In this document: positions 8,994 to 17,315 of the stretch, one piece after another
Position numbering within the stretch: position 1 is the stretch's first letter
Layout of the letters: each line of letters begins with the position of its first letter
Source: Roseibium album
GTDB taxonomy: Bacteria > Pseudomonadota > Alphaproteobacteria > Rhizobiales > Stappiaceae
Reading direction: 5' to 3'
Assembly: GCF_001404515.1 (NCBI RefSeq)
Contig: NZ_CXWE01000002.1
Span: 806,001 to 870,000, forward strand
Length of the DNA stretch: 64,000 bases
The notes under the pieces: model-generated
Told to the model about the DNA's origin: nothing
The model's database searches: none
The model's input: only the letters and a program-made list of their open reading frames with translations
Program-made: the position numbers and the translations under genes

Positions 8994-9304
8994 GAATTTC
9001 TCCCGTAAACATCTGGAATTTCGCGGTCACTATGCTCTGTTTGAGTGAGTCGTTCCAGCGCCATTGCGCGAGATCCACGCGCCACGGAGGCAATCAGCTA
9101 GATTTCCCCGGCGACTGAACTGGTGCCATTGGCCTCGTCACCACCAGGGCGGAATGTACCTGGGAACAGGACGACAGCCGTCGCTCCGGCGACCACCGGC
9201 ACTCCACGCAATGTTGATCAGGTAATCATGAACAGCCAAAACGCTCAGATGAAACATGAGCGTCAGGCCGATTGATTGCGATAATATTCAAAGGTAACTG
9301 GCCC
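8994..9304. other. Intergenic region, no gene seen
   Basis: This 311-bp stretch lies between the end of ferrochelatase and the start of the stomatin gene, both on the minus strand. It must hold the stomatin promoter. I find no strong hairpin with a T run and no coding frame worth calling. Confidence 0.45.
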
Positions 9305-10384
9305 TCAGAGCCAGCCGCCCAATTCCCGGCGGACAACGTGTTCGATCACCTTCATACCCAGGTCGCTGTCGTTCAGACACGGAACATGGGTGAAATTGCC
9401 CCCACCGTTTTCCTCGAAGATCTCACCAACCTCGCCCGCGATCTCCTCGAGAGTCTCAAGACAATCGGCAACAAAACCGGGATTCATCACCGCGACGTTT
9501 TGGACGCCATCCTTTGCCAATTGCTCGACTGTCTTGTCTGTATAGGGCTGCAGCCACTCCTCCGGTCCGAAACGGGACTGGAATGTGACGCGGAGTTGCT
9601 GGTCATCCCATCCGAGGACCTCACGCATCAGGCGCGTCGTTTTCATACAATGACAATGATAGGGGTCGCCGCGCTTGAAGTAGGATTGCGGAATACCGTG
9701 ATAGGACGTCAGCAGCACATCCGGTTTGAAGTCCAGTGTGTCCAGGTGCTGTTTGACGGATTCGGCCAGCGCGGTCACGTAGACCGGATCATCGTGATAG
9801 GGCGGCACGGTCCTTATCGCCGGCTGCCACCGCATCTCCAGCAGGGTTCTGCAGACGACGTCATTGACGGTTGCCGTGGTTGTTGCCGAATATTGCGGAT
9901 AGAGCGGAAACACAAGAATCCGGTCGCACCCTTCCTCCTTGAGTGCCTTCAACTTGTCAGGGATCGAAGGCTGACCGTAGCGCATCGCCCAATCAATCTT
10001 GAGCCTGCCGCCTTCATCACCGAGAACCTCGGACAGCTTGTCGGACTGACTGCGCGTGATGGTACGCAGTGGGGACTCGTTCTTCTCGTTGTTCCAGATC
10101 TCGTCATAAGCCTTGCCGGATTTACCCGGACGGGTCATCAGGACAATTCCGTAAAGGATCGGATACCAGATCGCCCTCGGCCATTCGATGACACGCTTGT
10201 CGGACAGAAACTCACGCAGGTAACGGCGCATCGGCCAGTAATCCGTTGCATCCGGGGTCCCGAGATTGACCAGGAGCACACCGACCTTGCCGCTTTTCAC
10301 CGGCGGGTGGTTCTCAGGCAGATCCAGTTTGCGGAACTCAGCGGCCCTCTCGGCCGAAAGCGAAGTGGTCGGTTGAACGTTCAT
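9305..10384 (-). CDS. hemH: Ferrochelatase
   Basis: A 359-residue enzyme that inserts ferrous iron into protoporphyrin IX, the last step of haem synthesis, at the inner membrane. Signature blocks are G-V-L-L-V-N-L-G-T-P-D-A near the start, V-F-P-L-Y-P-Q-Y-S-A-T-T-T, the catalytic His in L-L-T-S-Y-H-G-I-P, and the catalytic Glu region T-F-Q-S-R-F-G-P-E-E-W-L. The segment Y-H-C-H-C-M-K-T-T and a late Cys could bind an iron-sulphur cluster, as in some bacterial and animal forms; this is inference. The start at 10384 fits the usual length; the open frame runs 28 codons further upstream, and GAGGG sits 13 nt before the chosen ATG, so the start is not certain. It stands alone. Confidence 0.94.
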   Translation of the reverse strand: MNVQPTTSLSAERAAEFRKLDLPENHPPVKSGKVGVLLVNLGTPDATDYWPMRRYLREFLSDKRVIEWPRAIWYPILYGIVLMTRPGKSGKAYDEIWNNEKNESPLRTITRSQSDKLSEVLGDEGGRLKIDWAMRYGQPSIPDKLKALKEEGCDRILVFPLYPQYSATTTATVNDVVCRTLLEMRWQPAIRTVPPYHDDPVYVTALAESVKQHLDTLDFKPDVLLTSYHGIPQSYFKRGDPYHCHCMKTTRLMREVLGWDDQQLRVTFQSRFGPEEWLQPYTDKTVEQLAKDGVQNVAVMNPGFVADCLETLEEIAGEVGEIFEENGGGNFTHVPCLNDSDLGMKVIEHVVRRELGGWL

Positions 10385-10805
10385 AAGCGCGGATTGTCCC
10401 TCAGCGGCTAGTCCTCTGATGCCATACATAGGCCAAGGCAAAGCCGAGGCCAATGCGGCATTTTTCATACGCTTGGCGAAAAGGACAGATCACCGGCGGA
10501 CACGCTCGGACGGGAAAGAAAGCCGGAGATGCACGACAGCCGTTGTTGTTCCAACGGACAGACGCCGATTTGCACCACCATCACGGTCGAACGCCGCGGG
10601 ACCTGAGCCCCTTGATTCAAGAGCGACTAACCGGACCAGCAGTTCCTCACGAAGTCATCGACAAAACGAACAGGCGGTTCGGACCCGTCTCTGCGCTGCC
10701 CCCGGCAGGAGAGTCATCGAAGATGAGTTGCTCAAAAACGAGGTGCTTTCGCGCAATCAGGACCCGTTAACACGATCTGGTTTCAGCCAAGGCGCCTCAA
10801 CGTGG
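10385..10805. other. Intergenic region, no gene seen
   Basis: This 421-bp stretch lies between the end of the acyl-transport operon and hemH, both on the minus strand. Part of it may belong to a longer HemH N-terminus if that gene starts at 10468. I see no RNA gene or repeat in the rest. Confidence 0.4.
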
Positions 10806-12044
10806 TCAACCATACTCTCTCTCATCGGCAATGACCTTGCCGTCATTAGGCAAGGCACCGGGAGACACGATCTGAACATCGCCGCTGAGCCGGGTGACAT
10901 CCCTGAGCGTTGTGGCAACCCTGTCGGTCAGCCCGTCCCCATGCGCTTCCGTTTCAACGGAAAGCACCATCGCATCCGCCTCACCGGCACGGCTGACCGC
11001 CAGGCGCGCCTTGCTGACTTCAGGATGCGCCGCGACAATCTGGGCAATCTGGGCAGGGTCGACAAACATTCCCTTGATCTTCGTACGCTGGTCCGCCCGT
11101 CCCATCCAGCCTGCGAGGCGCATGTTGGTCCGCCCGCAGGGTGACTGGCCCGGAATGACTTTTGACAAATCGCCTGTTCCGAACCGGATCAGCGGATAAA
11201 GCCTGTTGAAGTTGGTAACGACCAGCTCGCCAACCTCACCGTCTGCAACCGGTTCCCCGGTACCCGGACGCACGATTTCAACGATGTAGTCTTCGTTGAC
11301 GACCATACCCTCGCGAGCCTCGGTTTCGTAGGCGATCACTCCAAGATCTGCCGTCGCATAACACTGGCCGACCTGAATCCCCTGGTCTTCATATTCCTGC
11401 CGCAGCGAGGGAAACAACGCCCCGCCGGAAACAAGAGCCTTTTTGATGGAGGAGACATCCCGGCCTTGTTCCCGGCCACGGTCAAGGAGGATTTTGAGGT
11501 AGTCGGGTGTCCCGACAAAACCGGCGGGCTTCAAGACTTCCAGGGCTTCCACCTGCGTGTCGGTATTGCCGACACCTGCTGGAAAAACAGTGCACCCCAG
11601 AGCAATCGCACCCTGGTCCAGAATGAAACCGCCTGGTGTCAGGTGGTAGGAGAAGGCATTCAGGACCACGTCCCCTTTGCGGAATCCCGCGGCAAACAGA
11701 CTGCGTGCCCCGTTCCAGGCATCCAGGCCAGGCGCCTGTGGTTCCCAGATCGGACCCGGGGACATGAAAACGCGCGCGGCTTCGGAAAGTTCACCGGCCA
11801 GATAACCGCCAAAGGGAGGATTGGCCTTCTGCCGATCCATCAGGTCGGATTTGCGCAATACCGGCAGGCACGACAACGCGTTTCTGTCGCGAGTGCCGGA
11901 GAGATCGCAACCTCGCAGCTGCTCTGCCCAGCCATCGGCATTTCCGGCCGCATGTGCCAGAAGTTCCGGCAACCTGGCAAAGAGATCCTGTTCACGCTGA
12001 GCGGGATCCTGCCGCTCGCGTGCATCAAACTGTTGGTCGCTCAT
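10806..12044 (-). CDS. Phenylacetate-CoA ligase-like adenylate-forming protein
   Basis: A 412-residue member of the PaaK branch of AMP-binding enzymes, which normally adenylate an aromatic acid and pass it to CoA. Family marks are L-P-V-L-R-K-S-D-L near 60, F-V-G-T-P-D-Y-L-K-I-L-L, Y-A-T-A-D-L-G-V-I-A-Y-E and the hinge region with R-F-G-T-G-D-L-S and G-R-A-D-Q-R-T-K-I-K-G-M-F-V. At the place of the Ser/Thr/Gly-rich P-loop (S-S-G-T-T-G-K-P in PaaK) it has M-S-P-G-P-I-W-E-P at 94-102, so phosphate binding must differ. It ends the operon with the Liv-type transporter, 38 bp after livF, and a full acyl-CoA synthetase heads the same operon. Whether it is an active ligase is open. Confidence 0.8.
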   Translation of the reverse strand: MSDQQFDARERQDPAQREQDLFARLPELLAHAAGNADGWAEQLRGCDLSGTRDRNALSCLPVLRKSDLMDRQKANPPFGGYLAGELSEAARVFMSPGPIWEPQAPGLDAWNGARSLFAAGFRKGDVVLNAFSYHLTPGGFILDQGAIALGCTVFPAGVGNTDTQVEALEVLKPAGFVGTPDYLKILLDRGREQGRDVSSIKKALVSGGALFPSLRQEYEDQGIQVGQCYATADLGVIAYETEAREGMVVNEDYIVEIVRPGTGEPVADGEVGELVVTNFNRLYPLIRFGTGDLSKVIPGQSPCGRTNMRLAGWMGRADQRTKIKGMFVDPAQIAQIVAAHPEVSKARLAVSRAGEADAMVLSVETEAHGDGLTDRVATTLRDVTRLSGDVQIVSPGALPNDGKVIADEREYG

Positions 12045-12082
12045 GGTCGTCTCCGCTATTTCCGCCCTGGGTCAGAAAACCG

Positions 12083-12937
12083 TCAGGCTAGCCAGCGCTT
12101 CCTTCGTTTGTAATGTTTGACATTCCGGAACGAACGGCGGCCTTCGCCGCCGACGCCCAGGTAGAATTCCTTCACATCCTCGTTTTCACGGAGCGCCTTC
12201 GCGTCCCCGTCGAGCACGATGCGTCCCGATTCCAGGATATAGCCATAGGTGGCGTATCTCAGCGCCACATTGGTGTTTTGTTCCGCCAGCAGGAAGGAAA
12301 CCCCTTCCTTCTCGTTGAGCTGCCGGACGATTTCGAAAATCTCCTCAACCAATTGCGGCGCAAGTCCCATGCTGGGCTCGTCGAGCAGGATCATTTTTGG
12401 TCGGCTCATCAGGGCGCGTCCGATCGCGCACATCTGCTGTTCGCCGCCGGACGTGTAACCTGCCTGGCTCTGGCGCCGCTCCCTGAGGCGCGGGAAATAA
12501 TTGTAGACCATCTCAAGATCGGCTTTCACAGCCGCATGACCGTCCTTGCGGGTATAGGCTCCGGTCAACAGGTTCTCCTCGATGGACAGGTGGCCGAAAC
12601 AGTGGCGGCCCTCCATCACCTGAATGCAACCGCGCCGTACCAGTTCGTTGGGTGAGAGCGCCTGGACTTCGTCGTCGTCAAACAGGATCGTTCCCTTTGT
12701 CACCTCACCACGCTCGGCACTCAGAAGGTTAGAGACTGCCTTCAGCGTTGTCGTCTTGCCGGCGCCGTTCGCTCCCAGCAGTGCGACGATCCCGCCCTTG
12801 GGAACCGTCAGGGAAACACCCTTGAGAACCAGGATCACATGGTCGTAAATGACCTCGATATTGTTGACCGAAAGTATCGTTTCCGCAGCTTCCACCGCGT
12901 TTTCCGAACCGGCCTGATCTACATCCAGCAATGCCAT
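12083..12937 (-). CDS. livF: Branched-chain-type ABC transporter, ATP-binding protein LivF
   Basis: A 284-residue ATPase of the HAAT family. The start at 12937 is set by GGGAGAG six bases upstream and by homology; the open frame runs 49 codons further, over the intergenic hairpin, and is not coding there. Walker A is L-L-G-A-N-G-A-G-K-T-T, the signature region is T-S-G-G-E-Q-Q-M-C-A-I-G-R-A-L and Walker B is M-I-L-L-D-E-P-S-M-G-L. The T-S-G-G-E form of the C-loop is slightly unusual (L-S-G-G-E is typical). A basic C-terminal tail (K-H-Y-K-R-R-K-R) extends past the usual LivF end. It energises the permeases LivH and LivM together with LivG at the inner face of the membrane. Confidence 0.9.
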   Translation of the reverse strand: MALLDVDQAGSENAVEAAETILSVNNIEVIYDHVILVLKGVSLTVPKGGIVALLGANGAGKTTTLKAVSNLLSAERGEVTKGTILFDDDEVQALSPNELVRRGCIQVMEGRHCFGHLSIEENLLTGAYTRKDGHAAVKADLEMVYNYFPRLRERRQSQAGYTSGGEQQMCAIGRALMSRPKMILLDEPSMGLAPQLVEEIFEIVRQLNEKEGVSFLLAEQNTNVALRYATYGYILESGRIVLDGDAKALRENEDVKEFYLGVGGEGRRSFRNVKHYKRRKRWLA

Positions 12938-12956
12938 TCCATTCTCTCCCGGGATA

Positions 12957-12983
12957 CTCCGCCGCGCATTGTGCGCGGCGGAG
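12957..12983 (-). repeat. Strong hairpin between livK and livF
   Basis: The arms CTCCGCCGCGCA and TGCGCGGCGGAG pair perfectly over 12 bp around a 3-nt loop. There is no T run after it. It lies directly after the livK stop, so it probably protects the abundant livK message from 3' decay rather than ending transcription. Confidence 0.7.
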
Positions 12984-12995
12984 CGATCTGCCTGA

Positions 12996-14327
12996 TCAGT
13001 TCGGGCAGGGTTCCGTGCGCGCCGGCCACGGCGCATTCTTTTCCGCATACTCGGCGGCAGCCGCTTCCAGAAGCGGACGTACAAGATCGGTCATCGGCTC
13101 GATCCAGCCGGAAGCCTGACGCCACTGCTTGCCGTCCCACTCCTGAATGAAGACCGGGTGGCTGCCAGCGTGATCCTCACAGGTGACCTTCATCGGGTGT
13201 GCAAAACCTGCCAGACCGAGTTCCTTCAGGCGGGCCTCGTCCAGGTTGAGCGCTTCAAGGCCCATACGCATGTCTTCACCGGTGATGACTTTCTTGCCGG
13301 TCAATTCCTGTGCAGTACGGATACCTTCGGCGATGATGACGGAGTTCAGAACACCACGGTTGTAGAGGGTGCCACCAATGGAACTCGCGTCAGTTGAACT
13401 CAGGCCGGCATCGACAACGTGTTTCTTGATGTCGTCAAGCGCCGGAAAGTCACTGCCGACTCCGGAGAAGTTCATGGCCTTGTAGCCTTTGGCACCTTCA
13501 CCGCCAGCAGCGGCGTCGTCATCACCTGCTGACCACCAGACACCGATGAACTTGTCCATCGGGAAGCGGATCTTCACGGCTTCCTTGATGGCAGTCGGGT
13601 TCATCGCACCCCAGCCCCACATGACCATGTAGTCGGGACGGTCACGGCGTACGTTCAGCCATTGCGAGGACTGGTTCTGCATCTCCTTGACACCGACCGG
13701 ATACTGCAGCAGCTCGAAGCCGTATTTTTCAGCCAGCTGTTCCAGCAGCGGGATCGGCTCGCGGCCATAACCTGCATCCAGGAAGATGTAACCGATCTTC
13801 TTGCCCTTGAGGTTATCAAGACCGCCTTCCTGTTCACCGATATACTTGATCACGACCGACGCGCCGTCCCAGTACGTGTCCGGCACGTTGAACACCCAGG
13901 GGAAGACGGACCCATCGGCAGCAGCCGACAGGCCGTAGCCCATGGACAGAACCGGGATCTTGTCGACACCTGCCTTCGGGATCAGCTGCAGGGTGATGCC
14001 TGTGGAATAAGGGTTATAGACCAGAGCACCCTTGCCTTTGGTCGCCTCGTAGCACTCGACGCCTTTCTGGGCATTGTAACCGGTCTCGCATTCCTCGAGC
14101 TCCAGCTTCACGCCGCCGATACCGCCATCACGCTCGTTCAGCATTTTCAGGTAGTCATGCATGCCGTTGGCGATATGGATGCCTGAAGCCGCGAACGGAC
14201 CGGTGCGGTATGTCAGCAGCGGCACATAGTTGGCGTCTTCAGCCTGGGCAACCGTTGTCGCGAGACCGGAAAATCCGACTCCAAGCGCAACAGCGGTTCC
14301 CAGCGCAATTTGCTTGATGCTTTTCAT
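12996..14327 (-). CDS. livK: ABC transporter substrate-binding protein, LivK-like
   Basis: A 443-residue periplasmic binding protein (Peripla_BP_6 type). The signal peptide covers about 1-29 and ends in V-A-Q-A. The mature start V-P-L-L-T-Y-R-T-G-P-F-A-A-S-G is the usual first strand and ligand loop. Two lobes can be followed, with G-Y-I-F-L-D-A-G-Y-G-R-E opening the second. Cysteine pairs are present (E-E-C-E-T-G-Y and V-E-C-Y-E-A; a Cys near the end in T-E-P-C-P-N). The ligand cannot be read off; the two CoA ligase-type genes of the same operon suggest an aromatic or aliphatic carboxylic acid rather than an amino acid. GGAGGAGAAAC sits before the ATG. It is the most likely highly expressed member of the operon. 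Confidence 0.9.
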   Translation of the reverse strand: MKSIKQIALGTAVALGVGFSGLATTVAQAEDANYVPLLTYRTGPFAASGIHIANGMHDYLKMLNERDGGIGGVKLELEECETGYNAQKGVECYEATKGKGALVYNPYSTGITLQLIPKAGVDKIPVLSMGYGLSAAADGSVFPWVFNVPDTYWDGASVVIKYIGEQEGGLDNLKGKKIGYIFLDAGYGREPIPLLEQLAEKYGFELLQYPVGVKEMQNQSSQWLNVRRDRPDYMVMWGWGAMNPTAIKEAVKIRFPMDKFIGVWWSAGDDDAAAGGEGAKGYKAMNFSGVGSDFPALDDIKKHVVDAGLSSTDASSIGGTLYNRGVLNSVIIAEGIRTAQELTGKKVITGEDMRMGLEALNLDEARLKELGLAGFAHPMKVTCEDHAGSHPVFIQEWDGKQWRQASGWIEPMTDLVRPLLEAAAAEYAEKNAPWPARTEPCPN

Positions 14328-14388
14328 GTTTCTCCTCCCATGCGGCCCCGGACCATCCGGTACCGCCAGACCAGTTGCGCCATTCCTC

Positions 14389-14404
14389 CCCGGACAGGTC
14401 CGGG
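14389..14404. repeat. Small palindrome CCCGGAC-AG-GTCCGGG
   Basis: A perfect 7-bp inverted repeat in the 107-bp gap between livM and livK. It resembles the hairpins near 35969 and 44584 in base composition and in the GTCCGGG arm, and may belong to a dispersed intergenic repeat family. Confidence 0.4.
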
Positions 14405-14434
14405 TCCGGATGACGTGCGATAAGGCTGGCCACC

Positions 14435-15511
14435 CTAATAGGGGAATGGCCAGACCCTGAGCTTTTGTTTCGCGATCTGCCAGAGCCGCGCAAAGCCGTG
14501 CGGTTCGACGATCAGGAAAAAGATGATCAGGGCGCCGACGATCATGAACGTGATGTGTTCAACGGTTTCGGCGGCCACATTGATACCAATGGTGCCCGGA
14601 ATGAATTTCAGGAAAACCGGCAGGATCCAAATGAAGGCCGCACCCATGAACGCGCCGCTCAGGCTTCCCAGCCCCCCCAGGATCACCATGAACAGGATCT
14701 GGAAGGACAGGGATATCGAATAGGACGAGGGTTCTGCGGCATTCAGCCAGAAGAACACCATCATCGCGCCGGCGACGCCGCAGATATAGGACGACACGGC
14801 AAACGCCATCAGCTTGGTCTGGAGCGGGCGGATGCCCATGAGTTCAGCTGCAATGTCCATGTCGCGGATCATCATCCAGGAACGCCCGATCCGGCCGCGC
14901 AGGACGTTGGCCATCAGATAGGCGATCAGCGCGGTGATACCGAGCACGATGAAGTAGCGCACGATCGGCGTTGCTTCCGCGCCGGAAACGACTACGCCAA
15001 AGGCCTCCCGGTGCGGGATCTCGATCGCGCCGGAGGCATTGTAGTTGTAGAGCCAGGGAATGCGGATGAAACACCACTCCAGGAAGAACTGGGCGGCCAA
15101 TGTCGTCACGGCCAGATACAGACCCTTGATGCGCAGGCTCGGCAGACCGAACACGGCACCGATTGCGGCGGAAAACACACCGGAAAGCAGAACCATCAAT
15201 ATGACATTGGCGTCCGGGAAGATCGAGGTCAGCTTGTAGGCCGCATAGGCGCCCACACCCATGAAGGCCCCTGTACCGAGCGAAAGCTGTCCGCAAAAAC
15301 CCGTTAGGACATTCAGGCCGATCGCCGCCAGGGAGAACACCAGGAACGGGATCATGATGGAGGTCAGGAAGAAGTCGTTGGCAAAGACGGGAATGACAAC
15401 AAAGGCGACAGCCAGGATGACCAGAAGACCCACCCTGTCCTGCAGGATCGGCATGAGCGCCTGATCCGCCTTGTAACTCGTCTTGAATTGGCCAGCTTCG
15501 CGATAAAACAT
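14435..15511 (-). CDS. livM: ABC transporter permease LivM
   Basis: A 358-residue inner-membrane permease of the HAAT family with about nine hydrophobic segments from residue 28 onwards. The family block L-N-V-L-T-G-F-C-G-Q-L-S-L-G-T-G-A-F-M-G sits near 65-85, and the coupling region G-R-S-W-M-M-I-R-D-M-D-I-A-A-E near 210-225. A conserved stretch G-G-L-G-S-L-S-G-A-F-M-G-A-A follows at about 285. The N-terminus carries a 25-residue polar lead before the first helix. It forms the channel with LivH, whose gene lies 11 bp upstream in the same operon. Confidence 0.93.
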   Translation of the reverse strand: MFYREAGQFKTSYKADQALMPILQDRVGLLVILAVAFVVIPVFANDFFLTSIMIPFLVFSLAAIGLNVLTGFCGQLSLGTGAFMGVGAYAAYKLTSIFPDANVILMVLLSGVFSAAIGAVFGLPSLRIKGLYLAVTTLAAQFFLEWCFIRIPWLYNYNASGAIEIPHREAFGVVVSGAEATPIVRYFIVLGITALIAYLMANVLRGRIGRSWMMIRDMDIAAELMGIRPLQTKLMAFAVSSYICGVAGAMMVFFWLNAAEPSSYSISLSFQILFMVILGGLGSLSGAFMGAAFIWILPVFLKFIPGTIGINVAAETVEHITFMIVGALIIFFLIVEPHGFARLWQIAKQKLRVWPFPY

Positions 15512-15522
15512 GAACTTGTACC

Positions 15523-16476
15523 TTAAACCCGCTCGATGATGCGTTCGCCGAAGAGGCCTTGCGGCCGGAACAGAAGGAAGATCAGCGCGATGATGTAGGC
15601 GAGCCAGGACTCGATGCCGCCGCCCACGAGACCGCCCCAGTAGAGTTCACCGATCTTCTCGCCGAAACCGATGATCAGACCGCCGACAATCGCGCCGGGG
15701 ATGGACGTGAAGCCACCCAGGATCAGCACCGGCAATGCCTTGAAGGCGACGATTTCCAGCGCAAACGACACGTCGGAGCGCGCGCCCCACATGATGCCTG
15801 TTGCCAATGCGACGAGACCGGCTGCGAACCAGACGATTGCCCAGATCTGATTGAGTGAGATCCCCACGGAAAGCGCCGCCTGGTGATCGTCCGCGACCGC
15901 CCTGAGCGCCCGGCCGATTCGGGTCTTGTTGAAGAAGATACCTAGCGCTGCAACCATCAGAACAGCGATAACGGCTGCCGCGATGTCGATATGCTGCAGG
16001 ATGACCAGCCCCCGTTCCCCGAATTCAATCGCGGTGGAGCCGGTCGGCAAACCGAGTTCCTCGGTGATCATCTGCTTCGGCTCGCCGCCGAAGACGAATT
16101 CTCCGAAGCCGATCAGGAAATAGGTCAGTCCGATGGTGGCCATCAGCAGGATGATGTCGGGCTGGTTGACCAGCGGACGCATGACGACCCGTTCCACGCC
16201 ATAGGCAAGTATCCCCATCGCGGCAATGGTCAGCGCAAGTGCCAGATAGGCCGGTACACCGTTTTCATTGAGACCCACCAGGGTAAGACCGGCAAACACC
16301 ACCATGATGCCCTGTGCGAAGTTGAAAACGCCGGAAGCCTTGAAGATCAACACAAAACCAAGTGCGATCAGGGCGTAGAGAATTCCGGCGACGAAACCTT
16401 CCCACAGGACTTGCAGGAAGAAGTCCGGCATCTCGTACATCTGCACGAAGGGATCGATGAAAATGTCGTAAAGCAT
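15523..16476 (-). CDS. livH: ABC transporter permease LivH
   Basis: A 317-residue inner-membrane permease. After a 25-residue lead it shows G-F-V-A-G-I-L-Y-A-L-I-A-L-G-F-V-L-I-F-K-A-S-G split over the first helix, then F-N-F-A-Q-G, both hallmarks of LivH. The coupling helix contains T-R-I-G-R-A-L-R-A-V-A-D-D-H-Q-A-A, and the late block L-I-L-G-G-F-T-S-I-P-G-A-I-V-G-G precedes the last helices. It pairs with LivM. The gene lies 11 bp after livG and 11 bp before livM, so the three are surely one message. Confidence 0.93.
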   Translation of the reverse strand: MLYDIFIDPFVQMYEMPDFFLQVLWEGFVAGILYALIALGFVLIFKASGVFNFAQGIMVVFAGLTLVGLNENGVPAYLALALTIAAMGILAYGVERVVMRPLVNQPDIILLMATIGLTYFLIGFGEFVFGGEPKQMITEELGLPTGSTAIEFGERGLVILQHIDIAAAVIAVLMVAALGIFFNKTRIGRALRAVADDHQAALSVGISLNQIWAIVWFAAGLVALATGIMWGARSDVSFALEIVAFKALPVLILGGFTSIPGAIVGGLIIGFGEKIGELYWGGLVGGGIESWLAYIIALIFLLFRPQGLFGERIIERV

Positions 16477-16487
16477 GATTTTCCCTT

Positions 16488-17315
16488 CTAGTGGCTGACG
16501 CCGAGATAAGCGTCGATCACGTTCTGGTTCGCCTGAACTTCCTCAGGCGGACCGTCCGCAATCTTCTTGCCGTAGTCGAGCACGACGACCCGGTCGGACA
16601 GATCCATGACCACGCCCATGTCATGCTCGATAAGCGCGATCGTGGTGCCGAATTCCTGGTTCACGTCGAGGATGAACCGGCTCATGTCTTCTTTTTCTTC
16701 AAGGTTCATTCCGGCCATCGGCTCATCAAGCAGCAGGAGATCCGGCTCCATGGCAAGAGCCCGGCCGAGTTCCACCCGCTTCTGCAAACCGTAGGGCAAA
16801 CGCCCGACAGGCGTCTTTCGGATCGCCTGGATCTCCAGGAAGTCGATAATGTCCTCGACTTTCCTGCGATGCTCGATTTCCTCGCGCTCGGCAGGGCCAC
16901 GCCAGATGACCTGCCAGAAGAAATTCCGGTGCATCTTCAGCGAACGCCCGGACATGATGTTGTCGAGCGTCGTCATGCCCTTGAAGAGCGCAACGTTCTG
17001 GAAGGTCCGCGCGATGCCCTGGCTTGCCGCCTCATACGGCTTCATCTTCCGCCGTTCCTTGCCCCGCCAGGTGATCGTGCCTTCCTGGGGATGATAGAAG
17101 CCGTTGATGACATTGAGCATCGAAGTCTTGCCGGCACCGTTCGGTCCGATGATCGCGCGGATCTCGCCCTTCAGGATATCGAAGGAAATGTCTGTGATCG
17201 CCTTCACGCCGCCGAAGGAAAGCGACACATTGTCGACCCTCAGCAACTCTTCGCTATGCGCCGTTTCGGGGACACCATCCGGTTCAGCTGTCATGTCTGT
17301 GGCAAAGGCGTTCAT
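16488..17315 (-). CDS. livG: Branched-chain-type ABC transporter, ATP-binding protein LivG
   Basis: A 275-residue ATPase. The first 25 residues are a polar lead, then V-D-N-V-S-L-S-F-G-G-V-K-A-I-T-D. Walker A is I-I-G-P-N-G-A-G-K-T-S, Walker B L-L-L-L-D-E-P-M-A-G-M-N, and the LivG-typical C-terminus with R-V-V-V-L-D-Y-G-K-K-I-A-D-G and N-V-I-D-A-Y-L-G is intact. The C-loop region reads L-P-Y-G-L-Q-K-R-V-E-L-G-R-A-L, with P-Y-G in place of S-G-G, a form usual in LivG. Its ATG overlaps the stop of the acyl-CoA synthetase gene (ATGA), so translation is coupled. Confidence 0.93.
   Translation of the reverse strand: MNAFATDMTAEPDGVPETAHSEELLRVDNVSLSFGGVKAITDISFDILKGEIRAIIGPNGAGKTSMLNVINGFYHPQEGTITWRGKERRKMKPYEAASQGIARTFQNVALFKGMTTLDNIMSGRSLKMHRNFFWQVIWRGPAEREEIEHRRKVEDIIDFLEIQAIRKTPVGRLPYGLQKRVELGRALAMEPDLLLLDEPMAGMNLEEKEDMSRFILDVNQEFGTTIALIEHDMGVVMDLSDRVVVLDYGKKIADGPPEEVQANQNVIDAYLGVSH

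Noticed and set aside
9272..10411. Long plus-strand open frame (379 codons) opposite ferrochelatase
   Set aside because: It is a shadow of hemH caused by codon bias; the minus strand carries all ferrochelatase motifs.
12938..13084. N-terminal extension of the LivF frame by 49 codons
   Set aside because: It runs through a perfect GC hairpin and into the livK gene, is arginine-rich and unlike the family; a good ribosome-binding site stands before the ATG at 12937.
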